Source of the DNA: Cryobacterium sp. MP_M3 | GTDB lineage: Bacteria; Actinomycetota; Actinomycetes; Actinomycetales; Microbacteriaceae | Length of the DNA stretch: 64,000 bases | Direction: 5' to 3' | NCBI RefSeq assembly: GCF_015752155.1 | Contig: NZ_JADOVI010000006.1 | Span: 62,001 to 126,000, forward strand | Part shown: one piece after another, positions 7,551 through 16,600 of the stretch | Layout of the letters: the number at the start of each line of letters is the position of its first letter | How positions within the stretch are numbered: the first letter of the stretch is position 1 | Notes under the pieces: generated by a model | Databases searched by the model: none | Seen by the model: the letters and a program-made list of their open reading frames with translations, nothing else | What the model was told of the DNA's origin: nothing | Translations under genes and position numbers: made by a program

Positions 7551-8636
7551 GTGCCGAAGTCATCCCGAGTACCGACCACGGTCACCCCTGCGATGATGAT
7601 GCACCGTGCGGCGCGCATCGAGGACTGGCTGCACGGGACCCGCGAAGGATTCGCCCGCAAGCGCGGCTACCTGCCCACGGTCATTCCGTACACCGGTTAC
7701 GGGTCCACCGAATGGGTGCGGATCCTCTGCCGTGTGCTCCTGGCCAAACCGGCCAGGCCGGCCAAGCCGGCGAGCACCCGGCTCCGCTGGCGTTCCGACC
7801 GGCGTGACGCCGGCATCCGCGGCTGGCGCAGTTTCACCAGCGTGCCTGTCAACGACGTGACCGTGACCATTGAGATCAACGGCCAGGTCCACCGGGTGCA
7901 GGCGGACCGCGGCGGAGTCGTGGACACCGTGGTGCGGGTGAGCCTGACCCCCGGCTGGCATGTGGCCCGGCTGCACACGGAGGTGCACGCGGATGCGTCC
8001 ACCCCGGTCGAAGCGCCCCTCTTCATCGTCGCCCCGACCGTGCACCACGGGATCATCTCCGATGTCGACGACACCGTCATGGTCACGACGCTCCCCCGCC
8101 CCCTGCTGGCGGCCTGGAACACGTTCGTGCTCGACGAGCACGCCCGGGTCCCCACCCCCGGGATGGCGGTACTGCTCGACCGGCTGGCGGCCACCTCCGA
8201 CGGCGCCCCGATGATCTACCTCTCGACCGGGGCGTGGAATGTCGCCCCCACGCTGACCCGTTTCCTCTCCCGCAACCTCTACCCGGCCGGGGCGCTCCTG
8301 CTCACGGACTGGGGTCCCACCCACGACCGCTGGTTCCGGAGCGGGCGCGAGCACAAGCGCGCCAACCTGCGCCGGCTCGCCCAGGAGTTCCCGGAGATCC
8401 GCTGGATCCTGATCGGGGACGACGGCCAGCACGACGAGGCCATCTACGGCGAGTTCCAGCGTGACTTCCCCGGCAGCGTCGAGGCCGTCCTGATCCGCCA
8501 GCTCTCCCCGAGTGAGGCCGTCCTCGCCGGACGACGGGCCAAGGACGCCGTCGAGGAGAAGCACGATCCTCGGTGGATCTACGGACCCGACGGCTCCAGC
8601 CTGGCCGCCCAGCTGGCCGAGCAGGGCCTGCTCTAG
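7551..8636 (+). CDS. App1-family (DUF2183) phosphatase-domain protein
   Basis: A 361-residue protein with the App1 catalytic domain (DUF2183), a HAD-like fold known from yeast phosphatidate phosphatase App1. The nucleophile motif DVDDT is at 171-175, followed by a YLSTGAWN segment and the GDDGQHDEAIY motif typical of the family. The N-terminal 160 residues form a beta-rich domain of the kind that precedes App1 domains in bacteria. The substrate in bacteria is not established. The GTG at 7551 was chosen because family similarity begins soon after; the open frame extends upstream to 7416 over the TetR promoter. Its stop overlaps the pyrD stop by 4 bp at CTAG. Confidence 0.85.
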   Translation: MPKSSRVPTTVTPAMMMHRAARIEDWLHGTREGFARKRGYLPTVIPYTGYGSTEWVRILCRVLLAKPARPAKPASTRLRWRSDRRDAGIRGWRSFTSVPVNDVTVTIEINGQVHRVQADRGGVVDTVVRVSLTPGWHVARLHTEVHADASTPVEAPLFIVAPTVHHGIISDVDDTVMVTTLPRPLLAAWNTFVLDEHARVPTPGMAVLLDRLAATSDGAPMIYLSTGAWNVAPTLTRFLSRNLYPAGALLLTDWGPTHDRWFRSGREHKRANLRRLAQEFPEIRWILIGDDGQHDEAIYGEFQRDFPGSVEAVLIRQLSPSEAVLAGRRAKDAVEEKHDPRWIYGPDGSSLAAQLAEQGLL

Positions 8637-9688
8637 CCTGCCGGCGTCCAGCCTGCTTCCGCGGCGCGGATGCGGTCCAGCCCGCGGTTGATCTGGCGGG
8701 CCCAGAGCGGGCCACGATAGAGGAACGCGGTGTAGCCCTGCACCAGGGTCGCTCCGGCCGCGAGGCGCTCGGCGACCTGCTCCGCCGTCTCGACGCCGCC
8801 GACCGAGATGACGCACAGCTCCCGGGGCACGGAGGCGCGGATCAGGCGCAGCACGGCCAGGGACCTGGCGTGGAGCGGGGCCCCGGAGAGGCCGCCGGCC
8901 CCGGCGGCGGCGACCGTGGCGGCATCCGCGACCAGACCCTCCCTCGAAATGGTCGTGTTCGTTGCGATGATGCCGTCGAGGCCGAGCCCGACCACGAGTT
9001 CGGCGATCCGGGTGACCTCCTCGTCGCTGAGGTCGGGGGCGATCTTGACCAGCAGCGGCGTTCCGGCGGCTTCCGCCTGCACCGCGCGCAGGAGCGGGGC
9101 CAGCTGGTCGAGCTCCTGGAGCCCGCGCAGGCCCGGCGTGTTGGGTGAACTCACGTTCACGACCAGGTAGTCGGCCAGGGGCGCGAGGAGCGCGGCGCTG
9201 GCCAGGTAGTCGGCGGTGGCGTCGTCGACCGCGGTGACGCGGCTCTTGCCGATGTTGATGCCGAGCACGGGGCGGCCGGGAACGGCCAGGACCCGGGCGA
9301 GGCGCACCCGCGCCGCCGCCGCGCCGTCGTTGTTGAAGCCCATCCGGTTGATCACGGCACGGTCGGCGATCAGGCGGAAGAGCCGCGGCTTCGGGTTGCC
9401 GGGCTGGGCGACGGCCGTGATCGTGCCGACCTCGACATGGCCGAAACCGAGTTGGCCGAGGCCGATCACGGCCTTGCTGTCCTTGTCGAACCCGGCGGCC
9501 AGGCCGAACGGCGAGTCGAAGTGCAACCCGAGCGCGTCAACACCGTGGCCGGGCGCCGGCGCGGTGAACCTGCGAACGAGACGTCCGACACCGAGGACGG
9601 GCAGTGCCCGGATCACGCTGAAGGCGAGATGGTGCGCGCGTTCCGGGTCGAGCCGGGAGAGCACGGTCCTGAAGAAGAAGGGGTACAC
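8633..9688 (-). CDS. pyrD: quinone-dependent dihydroorotate dehydrogenase
   Basis: Class 2 dihydroorotate dehydrogenase (351 aa), the membrane-linked FMN enzyme that oxidises dihydroorotate to orotate with quinone in pyrimidine synthesis. Seen: N-terminal membrane-contact helix (RLDPERAHHLAF), FMN-site segments GLAAGFDKDSKAV and NRMGFNNDG, the catalytic region VNVSSPNTPGLRGLQ with the class 2 serine, and C-terminal ISVGGVETAEQ. The frame is open upstream over nrdR; GTG at 9688 gives the family N-terminus (MYPFFFRTVLSRLDPERAH). It is the last of three leftward genes with hisD and nrdR and converges on the App1 gene. Confidence 0.95.
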   Translation of the reverse strand: MYPFFFRTVLSRLDPERAHHLAFSVIRALPVLGVGRLVRRFTAPAPGHGVDALGLHFDSPFGLAAGFDKDSKAVIGLGQLGFGHVEVGTITAVAQPGNPKPRLFRLIADRAVINRMGFNNDGAAAARVRLARVLAVPGRPVLGINIGKSRVTAVDDATADYLASAALLAPLADYLVVNVSSPNTPGLRGLQELDQLAPLLRAVQAEAAGTPLLVKIAPDLSDEEVTRIAELVVGLGLDGIIATNTTISREGLVADAATVAAAGAGGLSGAPLHARSLAVLRLIRASVPRELCVISVGGVETAEQVAERLAAGATLVQGYTAFLYRGPLWARQINRGLDRIRAAEAGWTPAG

Positions 9689-9702
9689 GGTCGTGTGCCG
9701 GC

Positions 9703-10215
9703 CTAGTCTTCTGGCGTGCCGGACGGCGAGCCGGCGGGCGGGCCGGCCGGGTCGGTGCCGAGCCCCTCGACGTGCCCGGTGCGCAGCTGGGCGATCGCGG
9801 ATTCGAAATCCTCGAGCGAGTCGAAGCCCTGGTAGACGCTGGCGAAGCGCAGGTAGGCGACCTCGTCCAGGTCCCGCAGCGGCGGGAGGATGGCCAGGCC
9901 GATGTCGTTCGCGTCCACCTGGGAGGCACCGGTCTGGCGGATGGTCTCCTCCACCTTCTGGGCGAGCATGGCCAGGTCGGAGTCCGTGACCGGTCGCCCC
10001 TGGCACGCCTTGCGCACCCCGGACACGATCTTGTCCCGGCTGAACGGTTCGACGACCCCGCTGCGCTTGATGATGTTCAGGCTCGCGGTCTCGGTGGTGC
10101 TGAACCGGCGCCCGCACTCGGGGCACTGGCGCCGGCGCCGGATCGACAGCCCGTCGTCGCTCGTGCGCGAGTCGATGACCCTGGAGTCCGGGTGGCGGCA
10201 GAACGGGCAGAACAT
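9703..10215 (-). CDS. nrdR: transcriptional repressor NrdR
   Basis: Zinc-ribbon/ATP-cone repressor of ribonucleotide reductase genes. The four zinc ligands are Cys3, Cys6, Cys31 and Cys34, and the ATP-cone follows from about residue 46 ([20 protein letters not shown]). Length is 170 aa; the last 20 residues are a Gly/Pro-rich tail. The start ATG has no Shine-Dalgarno but lies 7 nt behind a TAGGCT box, so it probably has its own leaderless promoter inside the hisD end. No nrd genes are in the window. Confidence 0.96.
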   Translation of the reverse strand: MFCPFCRHPDSRVIDSRTSDDGLSIRRRRQCPECGRRFSTTETASLNIIKRSGVVEPFSRDKIVSGVRKACQGRPVTDSDLAMLAQKVEETIRQTGASQVDANDIGLAILPPLRDLDEVAYLRFASVYQGFDSLEDFESAIAQLRTGHVEGLGTDPAGPPAGSPSGTPED

Positions 10216-10222
10216 TTGGCCT

Positions 10223-10228
10223 AGCCTA
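10223..10228 (-). promoter_or_regulatory. -10 box of nrdR, overlapping the hisD stop
   Basis: TAGGCT on the minus strand ends 7 nt before the nrdR ATG and overlaps the hisD stop codon at 10226-10228. No ribosome-binding site is present, consistent with a leaderless transcript. Confidence 0.5.
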
Positions 10229-11545
10229 CCGTTCCGCGCCGGCGTTGAACCGTGCCGTGACGGCGTCGCCGTGGGCGGGCAGCGCCTCGGCGTCGGAGAG
10301 GGCCGCGATGTGGCAGGCGACCGCGAGCAGCGCCTCCCGGCTATAGTCGACGACCTGTTGCGGCCGGAGGAAGGTGTACGCCCCCAGGCCTGAGGAGAAC
10401 CTGGCCTGGCCGCCGGTCGGCAGCACGTGGTTCGAGCCCGCGACGTAGTCGCCCAGGCTGACCGGGGAATACGGGCCGAGGAAGATGGCCCCGGCGTTGT
10501 CGATCAGCTCGAGCACGGCCTGCGGGTCCGCGGTCTGGATTTCCAGGTGCTCGGGTCCGAACGCATTGCTGAACGCGGCGGCCGCGGCCAGGTCGTCGAC
10601 GAGCACGATCGCGGACTGGCGTCCGGAGAGCGCTGCGGTGACCCGCACGCTGTGGGTGGCCGTCGTGGCCAGGTCGTCGAGGCGGGCGGACACGGCATCC
10701 GCCAGCGCGGCGGAATCGGTGACGAGCACGGCTGCCGCCAGCTCGTCGTGTTCGGCCTGGCTGACCAGGTCCGCCGCCACCAGCCGCGGGTCGGCGGCGG
10801 CATCCGCGATCACCAGGATGTCGGTCGGCCCGGCTTCGGAGTCGATCCCGGTGACCCCTCGCACGAGGCGTTTCGCTGCGGCGACATAGACGTTGCCGGG
10901 GCCGGTGACGAGCTGGACCGGGTCGAGGCCGAGCCCGGGGACGCCGTAGGCGAAGGCGCCGACGGCGCCCGCGCCGCCCATGGCGTAGATCTCGTGCACG
11001 CCGAGCAGCCCGGCGACGGCGAGGATCGTGGGGTGCACCCGGCCGGCGTGGTCACTCTGCGGCGGCGAGGCCAGCGCGAGCGACGAGACGCCGGCGACCT
11101 GGGCCGGCACGACGTTCATCACGACGCTGGACGGGTAGACGGCCTTGCCGCCGGGAACATAGAGCCCCACCCGGTTGACCGGCTGCCAGCGCTGGGTGAT
11201 GACGGCGCCGTCGGCGATCGTGGTGGTGACGCGCGGCGGCACCTGCGCGGCGCTCGCGATCCGCACCCGCCGGATCGTCTCCTCGATGGCGGTGCGCACG
11301 TCGGGATCGAGCCCGGCCACGGCCTCGGCGATCTCGCTCGCCGGAACCCGCACGTGGGCGGGACGCACCCGGTCCAGGCGCTCGGCCTGGTCGAGCAGTG
11401 CTGCCTCTCCCCTGGCGCGCACATCGTCGATCAAGGCAGCGGCGACGTCGCTGGCGACGGTCACGCTGGTGGCCGCGCGCGGCACGGCGGCCAGCAGTTC
11501 GGCGGGAGTGGGCCTGGTGCCCCGAAGGTCAATAGTCTGGATCAT
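10226..11545 (-). CDS. hisD: histidinol dehydrogenase
   Basis: NAD- and zinc-dependent enzyme for the last two oxidations of histidine synthesis (histidinol to histidine); 439 aa, typical length. Motifs: [17 protein letters not shown], the [15 protein letters not shown] glycine-rich stretch, [27 protein letters not shown], the [14 protein letters not shown] segment with catalytic His, and [17 protein letters not shown] near the C-terminus. The ATG (MIQTIDLRG) was chosen over an open frame extending upstream because it fits the family start and follows a TAGGCT box by 8 nt. The other his genes are not adjacent. Confidence 0.96.
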   Translation of the reverse strand: MIQTIDLRGTRPTPAELLAAVPRAATSVTVASDVAAALIDDVRARGEAALLDQAERLDRVRPAHVRVPASEIAEAVAGLDPDVRTAIEETIRRVRIASAAQVPPRVTTTIADGAVITQRWQPVNRVGLYVPGGKAVYPSSVVMNVVPAQVAGVSSLALASPPQSDHAGRVHPTILAVAGLLGVHEIYAMGGAGAVGAFAYGVPGLGLDPVQLVTGPGNVYVAAAKRLVRGVTGIDSEAGPTDILVIADAAADPRLVAADLVSQAEHDELAAAVLVTDSAALADAVSARLDDLATTATHSVRVTAALSGRQSAIVLVDDLAAAAAFSNAFGPEHLEIQTADPQAVLELIDNAGAIFLGPYSPVSLGDYVAGSNHVLPTGGQARFSSGLGAYTFLRPQQVVDYSREALLAVACHIAALSDAEALPAHGDAVTARFNAGAER

Positions 11546-11553
11546 CTCTGACC

Positions 11554-11559
11554 AGCCTA
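11554..11559 (-). promoter_or_regulatory. -10 box of hisD
   Basis: TAGGCT on the minus strand, ending 8 nt before the hisD ATG. The spacing fits a leaderless or near-leaderless start. Confidence 0.45.
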
Positions 11560-11619
11560 GCGACGAACCTCCCCGTGTACGGGAATAGGCTGGCTGGCGA
11601 GGAGCTTGATTCAAACACC

Positions 11620-12186
11620 ATGAACGACACCGAGGCACCAGAGACATCACCGGCCACCACTCCCGCCACCGCGGCACCTCCCCTGGAGGGCGACCCGAAC
11701 GCGCCCCAGGACCTCGCGGCCTTCAAACACGCGTTCCGGCGCCATGCAGCGGGGGTCGCGGTCATCACCTCGCTGAGCGAGGACGGCACCCCGGTCGGGT
11801 TCACCGCCACGTCGCTGGCGTCGCTGGCGTCCGTGCCGCCGCTGGCCACGTTCAACATGGCGCGTTCGGCCAGCACCTGGCCGGCCATCGCGGCGAACGA
11901 CCGGGTGGTCATCCACATCCTCGGGGCACGCAACCGTGCCCTCGCCCAGAAGCTGTCAGGGCCGCAGGAAGAGCGTTTCGTCGGCGACCACTGGGCGCCC
12001 GGCCCGCACGGGCTGCCTGTGCTCACCGGGGTGACGTCGTGGATGGTCGGCCGGATCGTCGACCGGGTACTCGTGCACAACAGCGCGGTCGTGATCGTGC
12101 AGATCGAAGAGGGCGGGATGGGCGAGAACGACGACGCGCTGCTCTACCACGAGCGCGCCTACCGGGTGCCGGGCGCCGAGGTCTGA
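11620..12186 (+). CDS. flavin reductase-domain protein
   Basis: A 188-residue protein of the flavin-reductase-like (FMN-binding split barrel) family, whose members reduce free flavin or hold FMN as partners of monooxygenases. After a 30-residue Thr/Ala/Pro-rich tail, the domain runs from about residue 32: FRRHAAGVAVITS, VGFTATSLASLASVPPLATFN, HILGARNRALAQKLSG and LVHNSAVVIVQIE. The ATG at 11620 was chosen; an upstream ATG in frame (11575) lies over the hisD promoter. A TAGGCT box at 11586-11591 and a GAGGAG sequence about 15 nt upstream may serve it. No monooxygenase partner is adjacent. Confidence 0.85.
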   Translation: MNDTEAPETSPATTPATAAPPLEGDPNAPQDLAAFKHAFRRHAAGVAVITSLSEDGTPVGFTATSLASLASVPPLATFNMARSASTWPAIAANDRVVIHILGARNRALAQKLSGPQEERFVGDHWAPGPHGLPVLTGVTSWMVGRIVDRVLVHNSAVVIVQIEEGGMGENDDALLYHERAYRVPGAEV

Positions 12187-12235
12187 CCCTGACGAGCTGA
12201 CCCTGCGAACCGGGCCGGCGGTTCAGACCGGCGGT

Positions 12236-13003
12236 TCAGACCGGCGGCAGGCCGCGCAACCGGCGGCGTTCCGCCTCGACGATCGCGGCCTCCTCCGGGG
12301 TCGGGGCGCTGCCACCCAGGTGCCTGGGCTGCCACCAGGCCCCGGCGCCGTCCTCCGGACAGCTTTCCTGCAGTCCGTCGACGAGCAGCTGCAGGGTCTC
12401 GTGCAGTAGCAGGGTGAGCTGATGCGCATCCGCGTCGGCCGGCACCTGGATCGGTTCGCCGATCGCGAAGGCGATCGGCGCCCGGAAGGCGTCCCGCAGT
12501 GAGGGCTTGTGGTTCTTGGTGAGCAGGCGGTGCCCACCCCAGACCGCGATCGGCACGACGGGGACCCCTGCCTCCGCTGCCATCCGAATGGCACCCGATT
12601 TGAGCGACCGCACCGTGAAGGACGCGTTCACGCCGCCCTCCGGGAACACGCCGAGGAGTTCACCGGCGCGGAGTGCCTCGACCGCCTGGACATAGGCTGC
12701 CGCCCCGGCCTTCATGTCGACGGAGATGTGGCGCATCCCGCGCAGCAGGGGGCCGACGAGGGGCTGGTCGAACGCGCCCTTCTTGGCCAGGAAGCGGATG
12801 TGCCGGCGGTTCCGGTGCCAGGTCATCCACTCGACGAGGGCGAAGTCCGCATAGCCGAAGTGGGTGATGGCCAGGACTGCTCCCCCGGTGTCCGGAAGGT
12901 TGGCGAGCCCGGTGACCGACGGCTTGAGGCGCAGCAGAGAGAACACGGCCCGCCCTGCCCCGATGGCCGTGCTGTAGATCGGTTCCCTGGCGCGCCTTGT
13001 CAT
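12236..13003 (-). CDS. 1-acylglycerol-3-phosphate acyltransferase-like protein
   Basis: A 255-residue PlsC-type acyltransferase that probably transfers an acyl chain to lysophosphatidate or a related glycerolipid at the membrane. It has the catalytic HX4D motif (HFGYAD, near residue 48), block III FPEGG, and block IV PVVPIAVWG. The C-terminal 50 residues are a hydrophilic tail (APTPEEAAIVEAERRR). The ATG is 6 nt behind a TAGCCT box and has no ribosome site. It converges with the flavin reductase gene. The spacer and its own stop codon lie in a 13-bp tandem repeat (about 12212-12245). Confidence 0.85.
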   Translation of the reverse strand: MTRRAREPIYSTAIGAGRAVFSLLRLKPSVTGLANLPDTGGAVLAITHFGYADFALVEWMTWHRNRRHIRFLAKKGAFDQPLVGPLLRGMRHISVDMKAGAAAYVQAVEALRAGELLGVFPEGGVNASFTVRSLKSGAIRMAAEAGVPVVPIAVWGGHRLLTKNHKPSLRDAFRAPIAFAIGEPIQVPADADAHQLTLLLHETLQLLVDGLQESCPEDGAGAWWQPRHLGGSAPTPEEAAIVEAERRRLRGLPPV

Positions 13004-13009
13004 GGTCCA

Positions 13010-13015
13010 AGGCTA
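13010..13015 (-). promoter_or_regulatory. -10 box of the PlsC-type gene
   Basis: TAGCCT on the minus strand ends 6 nt before the ATG, in the 22-bp spacer after dnaE. This allows the acyltransferase gene to be read separately from dnaE. Confidence 0.45.
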
Positions 13016-13025
13016 CAACCCTGCG

Positions 13026-16000
13026 TCAGGTGAGGCAGTATGGCCCGAGCAGGCTCTTCAGCTCCCCGAACAGGTCGGCGCTGATCGTGATCCGGAACGG
13101 CAGCTCGAACACGCGGGCGGTCGTGCCCTTGACGAGTTTGAGCCTCACCTCCGAGCTGCCGCCGTGGCGCCCGAGCACCTCGCCGAGCGCGGTGACCGTG
13201 TCGGTCGTCGCCCGGGCTTCGGCCACCGTGATGGCCAGCGGTCCGGAGTCGGAGGCCTGTCCCAGCTCGGGCGCGAAGATGCTGTACGCGTGCAGGTTCA
13301 TTCCGTCGTCCCGCATGCTCACCCGGCCTCGCACGACAACGATCGAGTCGCTGATCAGGTCCTGGGCGAACTCCTGGTACGCCTTGCCCATGAACATCAC
13401 GGCGATCTCCCCGCCGAAGTCCTCGACCTGGATGATGCCGTACTGGTTGCCCGACTTCTTCGCGATCCGGTGCTGCACGCTGGTGATCAGGCCGGCGATC
13501 GTGACGGTGTCGGCATCCTGGGTCTGGTCGGAGGCCATCAGGTCGACGATGGTGGTGCTGGCGTGCTTGGCCAGCGGGATTTCGAGCCCGGCGAGCGGGT
13601 GATCGGAGACGTACAGGCCGAGCATGTCGCGCTCGAAGGCGAGTTTCTCCTTCTTGCTCCACTCCGGGCGGTCGGGCACCTGCTCGGTCTCCTGCGGGTC
13701 GTCGAAGAGGCTGTCGAAGTCGAAGCCGACCATTCCGTGCTCTTCGTCCCGCTTGATCTTGACAGCGGACTCGACCGCGGCCTCGTGGATCTCGACCATG
13801 CCGCGCCGGGTCGCGCCGAGCGAGTCGAAGGCGCCGGCCTTGATCAGCGATTCGACCGTTCGCTTGTTGGCCACCTGGATCGGAACCTTGCGCAGGAAGT
13901 CGTGGAACGACTCGAACGCGCCCTTGTCCGTGCGGGTGAGCCGGATGGCGTCGACGACGTTGAAGCCGACGTTGCGCACCGCCCCCATCCCGAACCGGAT
14001 GTCGGTGCCGACGGCCGCGAAGTAGCCGATCGACTCGTTCACGTCGGGCGGCAGGACCTGGATGCCCATCCTCCGGCATTCGTTGAGGTAGAGGGCCAGC
14101 TTGTCGCGGGAGTCGCCGACGCTGGTGAGCAGGGCCGCCATGTACTCGGCCGGGTACTTGGCTTTGAGGTAGGCGGTCCAGTAGGAGAGCACCCCGTAGG
14201 CGGCCGAGTGGGCCTTGTTGAAGGCGTAGTCGGAGAACGGCAGCAGGATGTCCCAGACCGTCTTCACGGCGTCCATCGAGTAGCCGTTGGCCTTCATCCC
14301 GGCGGAGAAGCCTTCGAACTGCTTGTCCAGCTCGGACTTCTTCTTCTTGCCCATGGCGCGCCGCAGGAGGTCGGCCTGGCCGAGGGAGAAGCCGGCCAAC
14401 TTCTGGGCGATGGACATGACCTGCTCCTGGTACACGATCAGGCCGTAGGTGGTGCCGATGACGTCCCGGAGCGCTTCCTCGAGCTCAGGGTGGATCGGGA
14501 TGATCTCCTGCTGGCCGGTCTTGCGGAGCGCGTAATTGGTGTGGGAGTTGGCGCCCATGGGGCCAGGCCGGTACAGGGCGATCACGGCGGAGATGTCTTC
14601 GAAGTTGTCAGGCTTCATGAGTCGCAGCAGTGATCTCATCGGCCCGCCGTCGAGCTGGAACACGCCCAGGGTGTCGCCGCGGGCGAGCAGTTCGTAGGCG
14701 GCCGGGTCGTCGAGCCCGAGCTCCTCGAGCACGGGCCGATGGCCGCGGTTCACCGCGATGTTGTCGAGGGTGTCGTCGATGATGGTGAGGTTGCGCAGCC
14801 CGAGGAAGTCCATCTTGATCAGGCCGAGGGCCTCGGAGGCCGGGTAGTCGAACTGCGTGACGACCTGGCCGTCCGCTTCACGCTTCATGATCGGAATGAT
14901 GTCGATCAAAGGGTCGGAGCTCATGATCACGCCCGCGGCGTGCACTCCCCACTGGCGCTTGAGGTTCTCCAGCCCGAGGGCCGTGTCGAAGACGGTGCGG
15001 GCCTCGGGGTCGGACTCGATCACGGCGCGGAAGTCGGCCGCCTCCCGGTACCGCGGGTGGTCCTTGTCGAACATGCCGGTGAGCGGCACGTCCTTGCCCA
15101 TGATCGCCGGCGGCATGGCCTTGGTGAGTTTGTCGCCCATGCCGAACGGGAATCCCAGCACCCGGGACGCGTCCTTCAGCGCCTGCTTGGCCTTGATCGT
15201 GCCGTAGGTGACGATCTGGGCGACGCGCTCCTCGCCGTACTTCTCGGTGACGTAGTGGATGACCTCGCCGCGGCGGCGCTCGTCGAAGTCCACGTCGAAG
15301 TCGGGCATGGAGACGCGGTCGGGGTTCAGGAACCGCTCGAAGATCAGGCCGTGCACGAGCGGGTCGAGGTCCGTGATGCCCATCGCGTAGGCCACCATGG
15401 AACCGGCGCCCGAGCCACGGCCGGGCCCCACCCGGATGCCCTGCTGCTTGGCCCACATGATGAAGTCGGCCACGACCAGGAAGTAGCCCGGGAAGCCCAT
15501 CTGGATGATGATGCCGATCTCGTAGTCGGCGCGTTTGCGCACGTCCGCGGGGATCCCGTTCGGGTAGCGCTTGGCCAGCCCGATCTCGTTCTCCTTGACG
15601 AACCAGCTCTCCTCGTTCTCGCCCTCCGGGCACGGGAACCGGGGCATGTAGTTGGCCTGGGTGTTGAACTCCACCTGGCAGCGTTCGGCGATGAGCAGGG
15701 TGTTGTCGCAGGATTCCGGGTGGTCGCGGAAGATGTGCCGCATCTGCGCGGCGGTCTTGAGGTAGAACTCGTCCGAGTCGAACTTGAACCGGTTCGGGTC
15801 GTCGAGGGTCGAGGCCGACTGCACGCAGAGCAGGGCCGCATGGGCGGTCGCGTCATGCGCGTGGGTGTAGTGCAGGTCGTTGCTGGCCACGAGCGGAAGC
15901 TTGAGTTCGCCGGCGAGTTTGAGCAGATCGGTCATGGTGCGGCGCTCGATGTCGATGCCGTGGTCCATGATCTCGCAGAAGAAGTTCTCCTTGCCGAAGA

Positions 16001-16565
16001 TGTCCTGGAAGTCGCCGGCGGCCTTCTTGGCCTCCTCGTACTGGCCGAGGCGCAGGCGGGTCTGCACCTCGCCACCGACGCAGCCGGTCGTTCCGATCAG
16101 CCCGGCGGAGAACTCGGAGAGAAGCTCGCGGTCCATCCGGGGCTTGAAGTAGTAGCCCTCCAGGCTGGCCTTCGACGACAGCCGGAACAGGTTGTGCATT
16201 CCCGCGGTGGTCTCGGACAGAAGCGTCATATGCGTGTACGACCCGGCACCGCCGACGTCGTCCCGGTTCTGCCCGTTGGTGCCCCACCGCACCCGGGTCT
16301 TGTCCCGGCGGTCGGTGCCGGGGGTGATGTACGCCTCGGTGCCGATGATCGGCTTGATGCCGGCCTCGGTGGCGGTGCGCCAGAAATCAAACGCACCGAA
16401 CACGTTGCCGTGGTCGGTGATCGCGACGGCGGGCATCCCCTGCTCGACCGCCGCGTTGATCAGCGGCTTGACCCGCGCCGCACCGTCCAGCATCGAGTAC
16501 TCACTGTGCACGTGCAGGTGGACGAACGAATCCTTCGATCCACCCGACTTATTCTGAGGGGACAA
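13026..16565 (-). CDS. dnaE: DNA polymerase III subunit alpha
   Basis: Replicative polymerase (1179 aa). The N-terminus is a PHP domain (HLHVHSEYSMLDGAA). The palm follows with the GPGRGSGAGSMVAY segment and the catalytic acidic motif PDFDVDFDE, then YQEQVM, FNKAHSAAYG, a helix-hairpin-helix region (ESLIKAGAFDSLG) and an OB-fold domain near residue 1000 (TIAGLITSVQHRIAKKSGNQY). Start TTG at 16565 was chosen because GGAG stands 6 nt upstream and the family N-terminus follows at once; the frame is open further upstream over the rluA-type gene. It is the last gene of the long leftward run. Confidence 0.97.
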   Translation of the reverse strand: MSPQNKSGGSKDSFVHLHVHSEYSMLDGAARVKPLINAAVEQGMPAVAITDHGNVFGAFDFWRTATEAGIKPIIGTEAYITPGTDRRDKTRVRWGTNGQNRDDVGGAGSYTHMTLLSETTAGMHNLFRLSSKASLEGYYFKPRMDRELLSEFSAGLIGTTGCVGGEVQTRLRLGQYEEAKKAAGDFQDIFGKENFFCEIMDHGIDIERRTMTDLLKLAGELKLPLVASNDLHYTHAHDATAHAALLCVQSASTLDDPNRFKFDSDEFYLKTAAQMRHIFRDHPESCDNTLLIAERCQVEFNTQANYMPRFPCPEGENEESWFVKENEIGLAKRYPNGIPADVRKRADYEIGIIIQMGFPGYFLVVADFIMWAKQQGIRVGPGRGSGAGSMVAYAMGITDLDPLVHGLIFERFLNPDRVSMPDFDVDFDERRRGEVIHYVTEKYGEERVAQIVTYGTIKAKQALKDASRVLGFPFGMGDKLTKAMPPAIMGKDVPLTGMFDKDHPRYREAADFRAVIESDPEARTVFDTALGLENLKRQWGVHAAGVIMSSDPLIDIIPIMKREADGQVVTQFDYPASEALGLIKMDFLGLRNLTIIDDTLDNIAVNRGHRPVLEELGLDDPAAYELLARGDTLGVFQLDGGPMRSLLRLMKPDNFEDISAVIALYRPGPMGANSHTNYALRKTGQQEIIPIHPELEEALRDVIGTTYGLIVYQEQVMSIAQKLAGFSLGQADLLRRAMGKKKKSELDKQFEGFSAGMKANGYSMDAVKTVWDILLPFSDYAFNKAHSAAYGVLSYWTAYLKAKYPAEYMAALLTSVGDSRDKLALYLNECRRMGIQVLPPDVNESIGYFAAVGTDIRFGMGAVRNVGFNVVDAIRLTRTDKGAFESFHDFLRKVPIQVANKRTVESLIKAGAFDSLGATRRGMVEIHEAAVESAVKIKRDEEHGMVGFDFDSLFDDPQETEQVPDRPEWSKKEKLAFERDMLGLYVSDHPLAGLEIPLAKHASTTIVDLMASDQTQDADTVTIAGLITSVQHRIAKKSGNQYGIIQVEDFGGEIAVMFMGKAYQEFAQDLISDSIVVVRGRVSMRDDGMNLHAYSIFAPELGQASDSGPLAITVAEARATTDTVTALGEVLGRHGGSSEVRLKLVKGTTARVFELPFRITISADLFGELKSLLGPYCLT

Positions 16566-16600
16566 AACGGCTCCGAGGTGTTGAGAGTGGTCGCTGCGGG

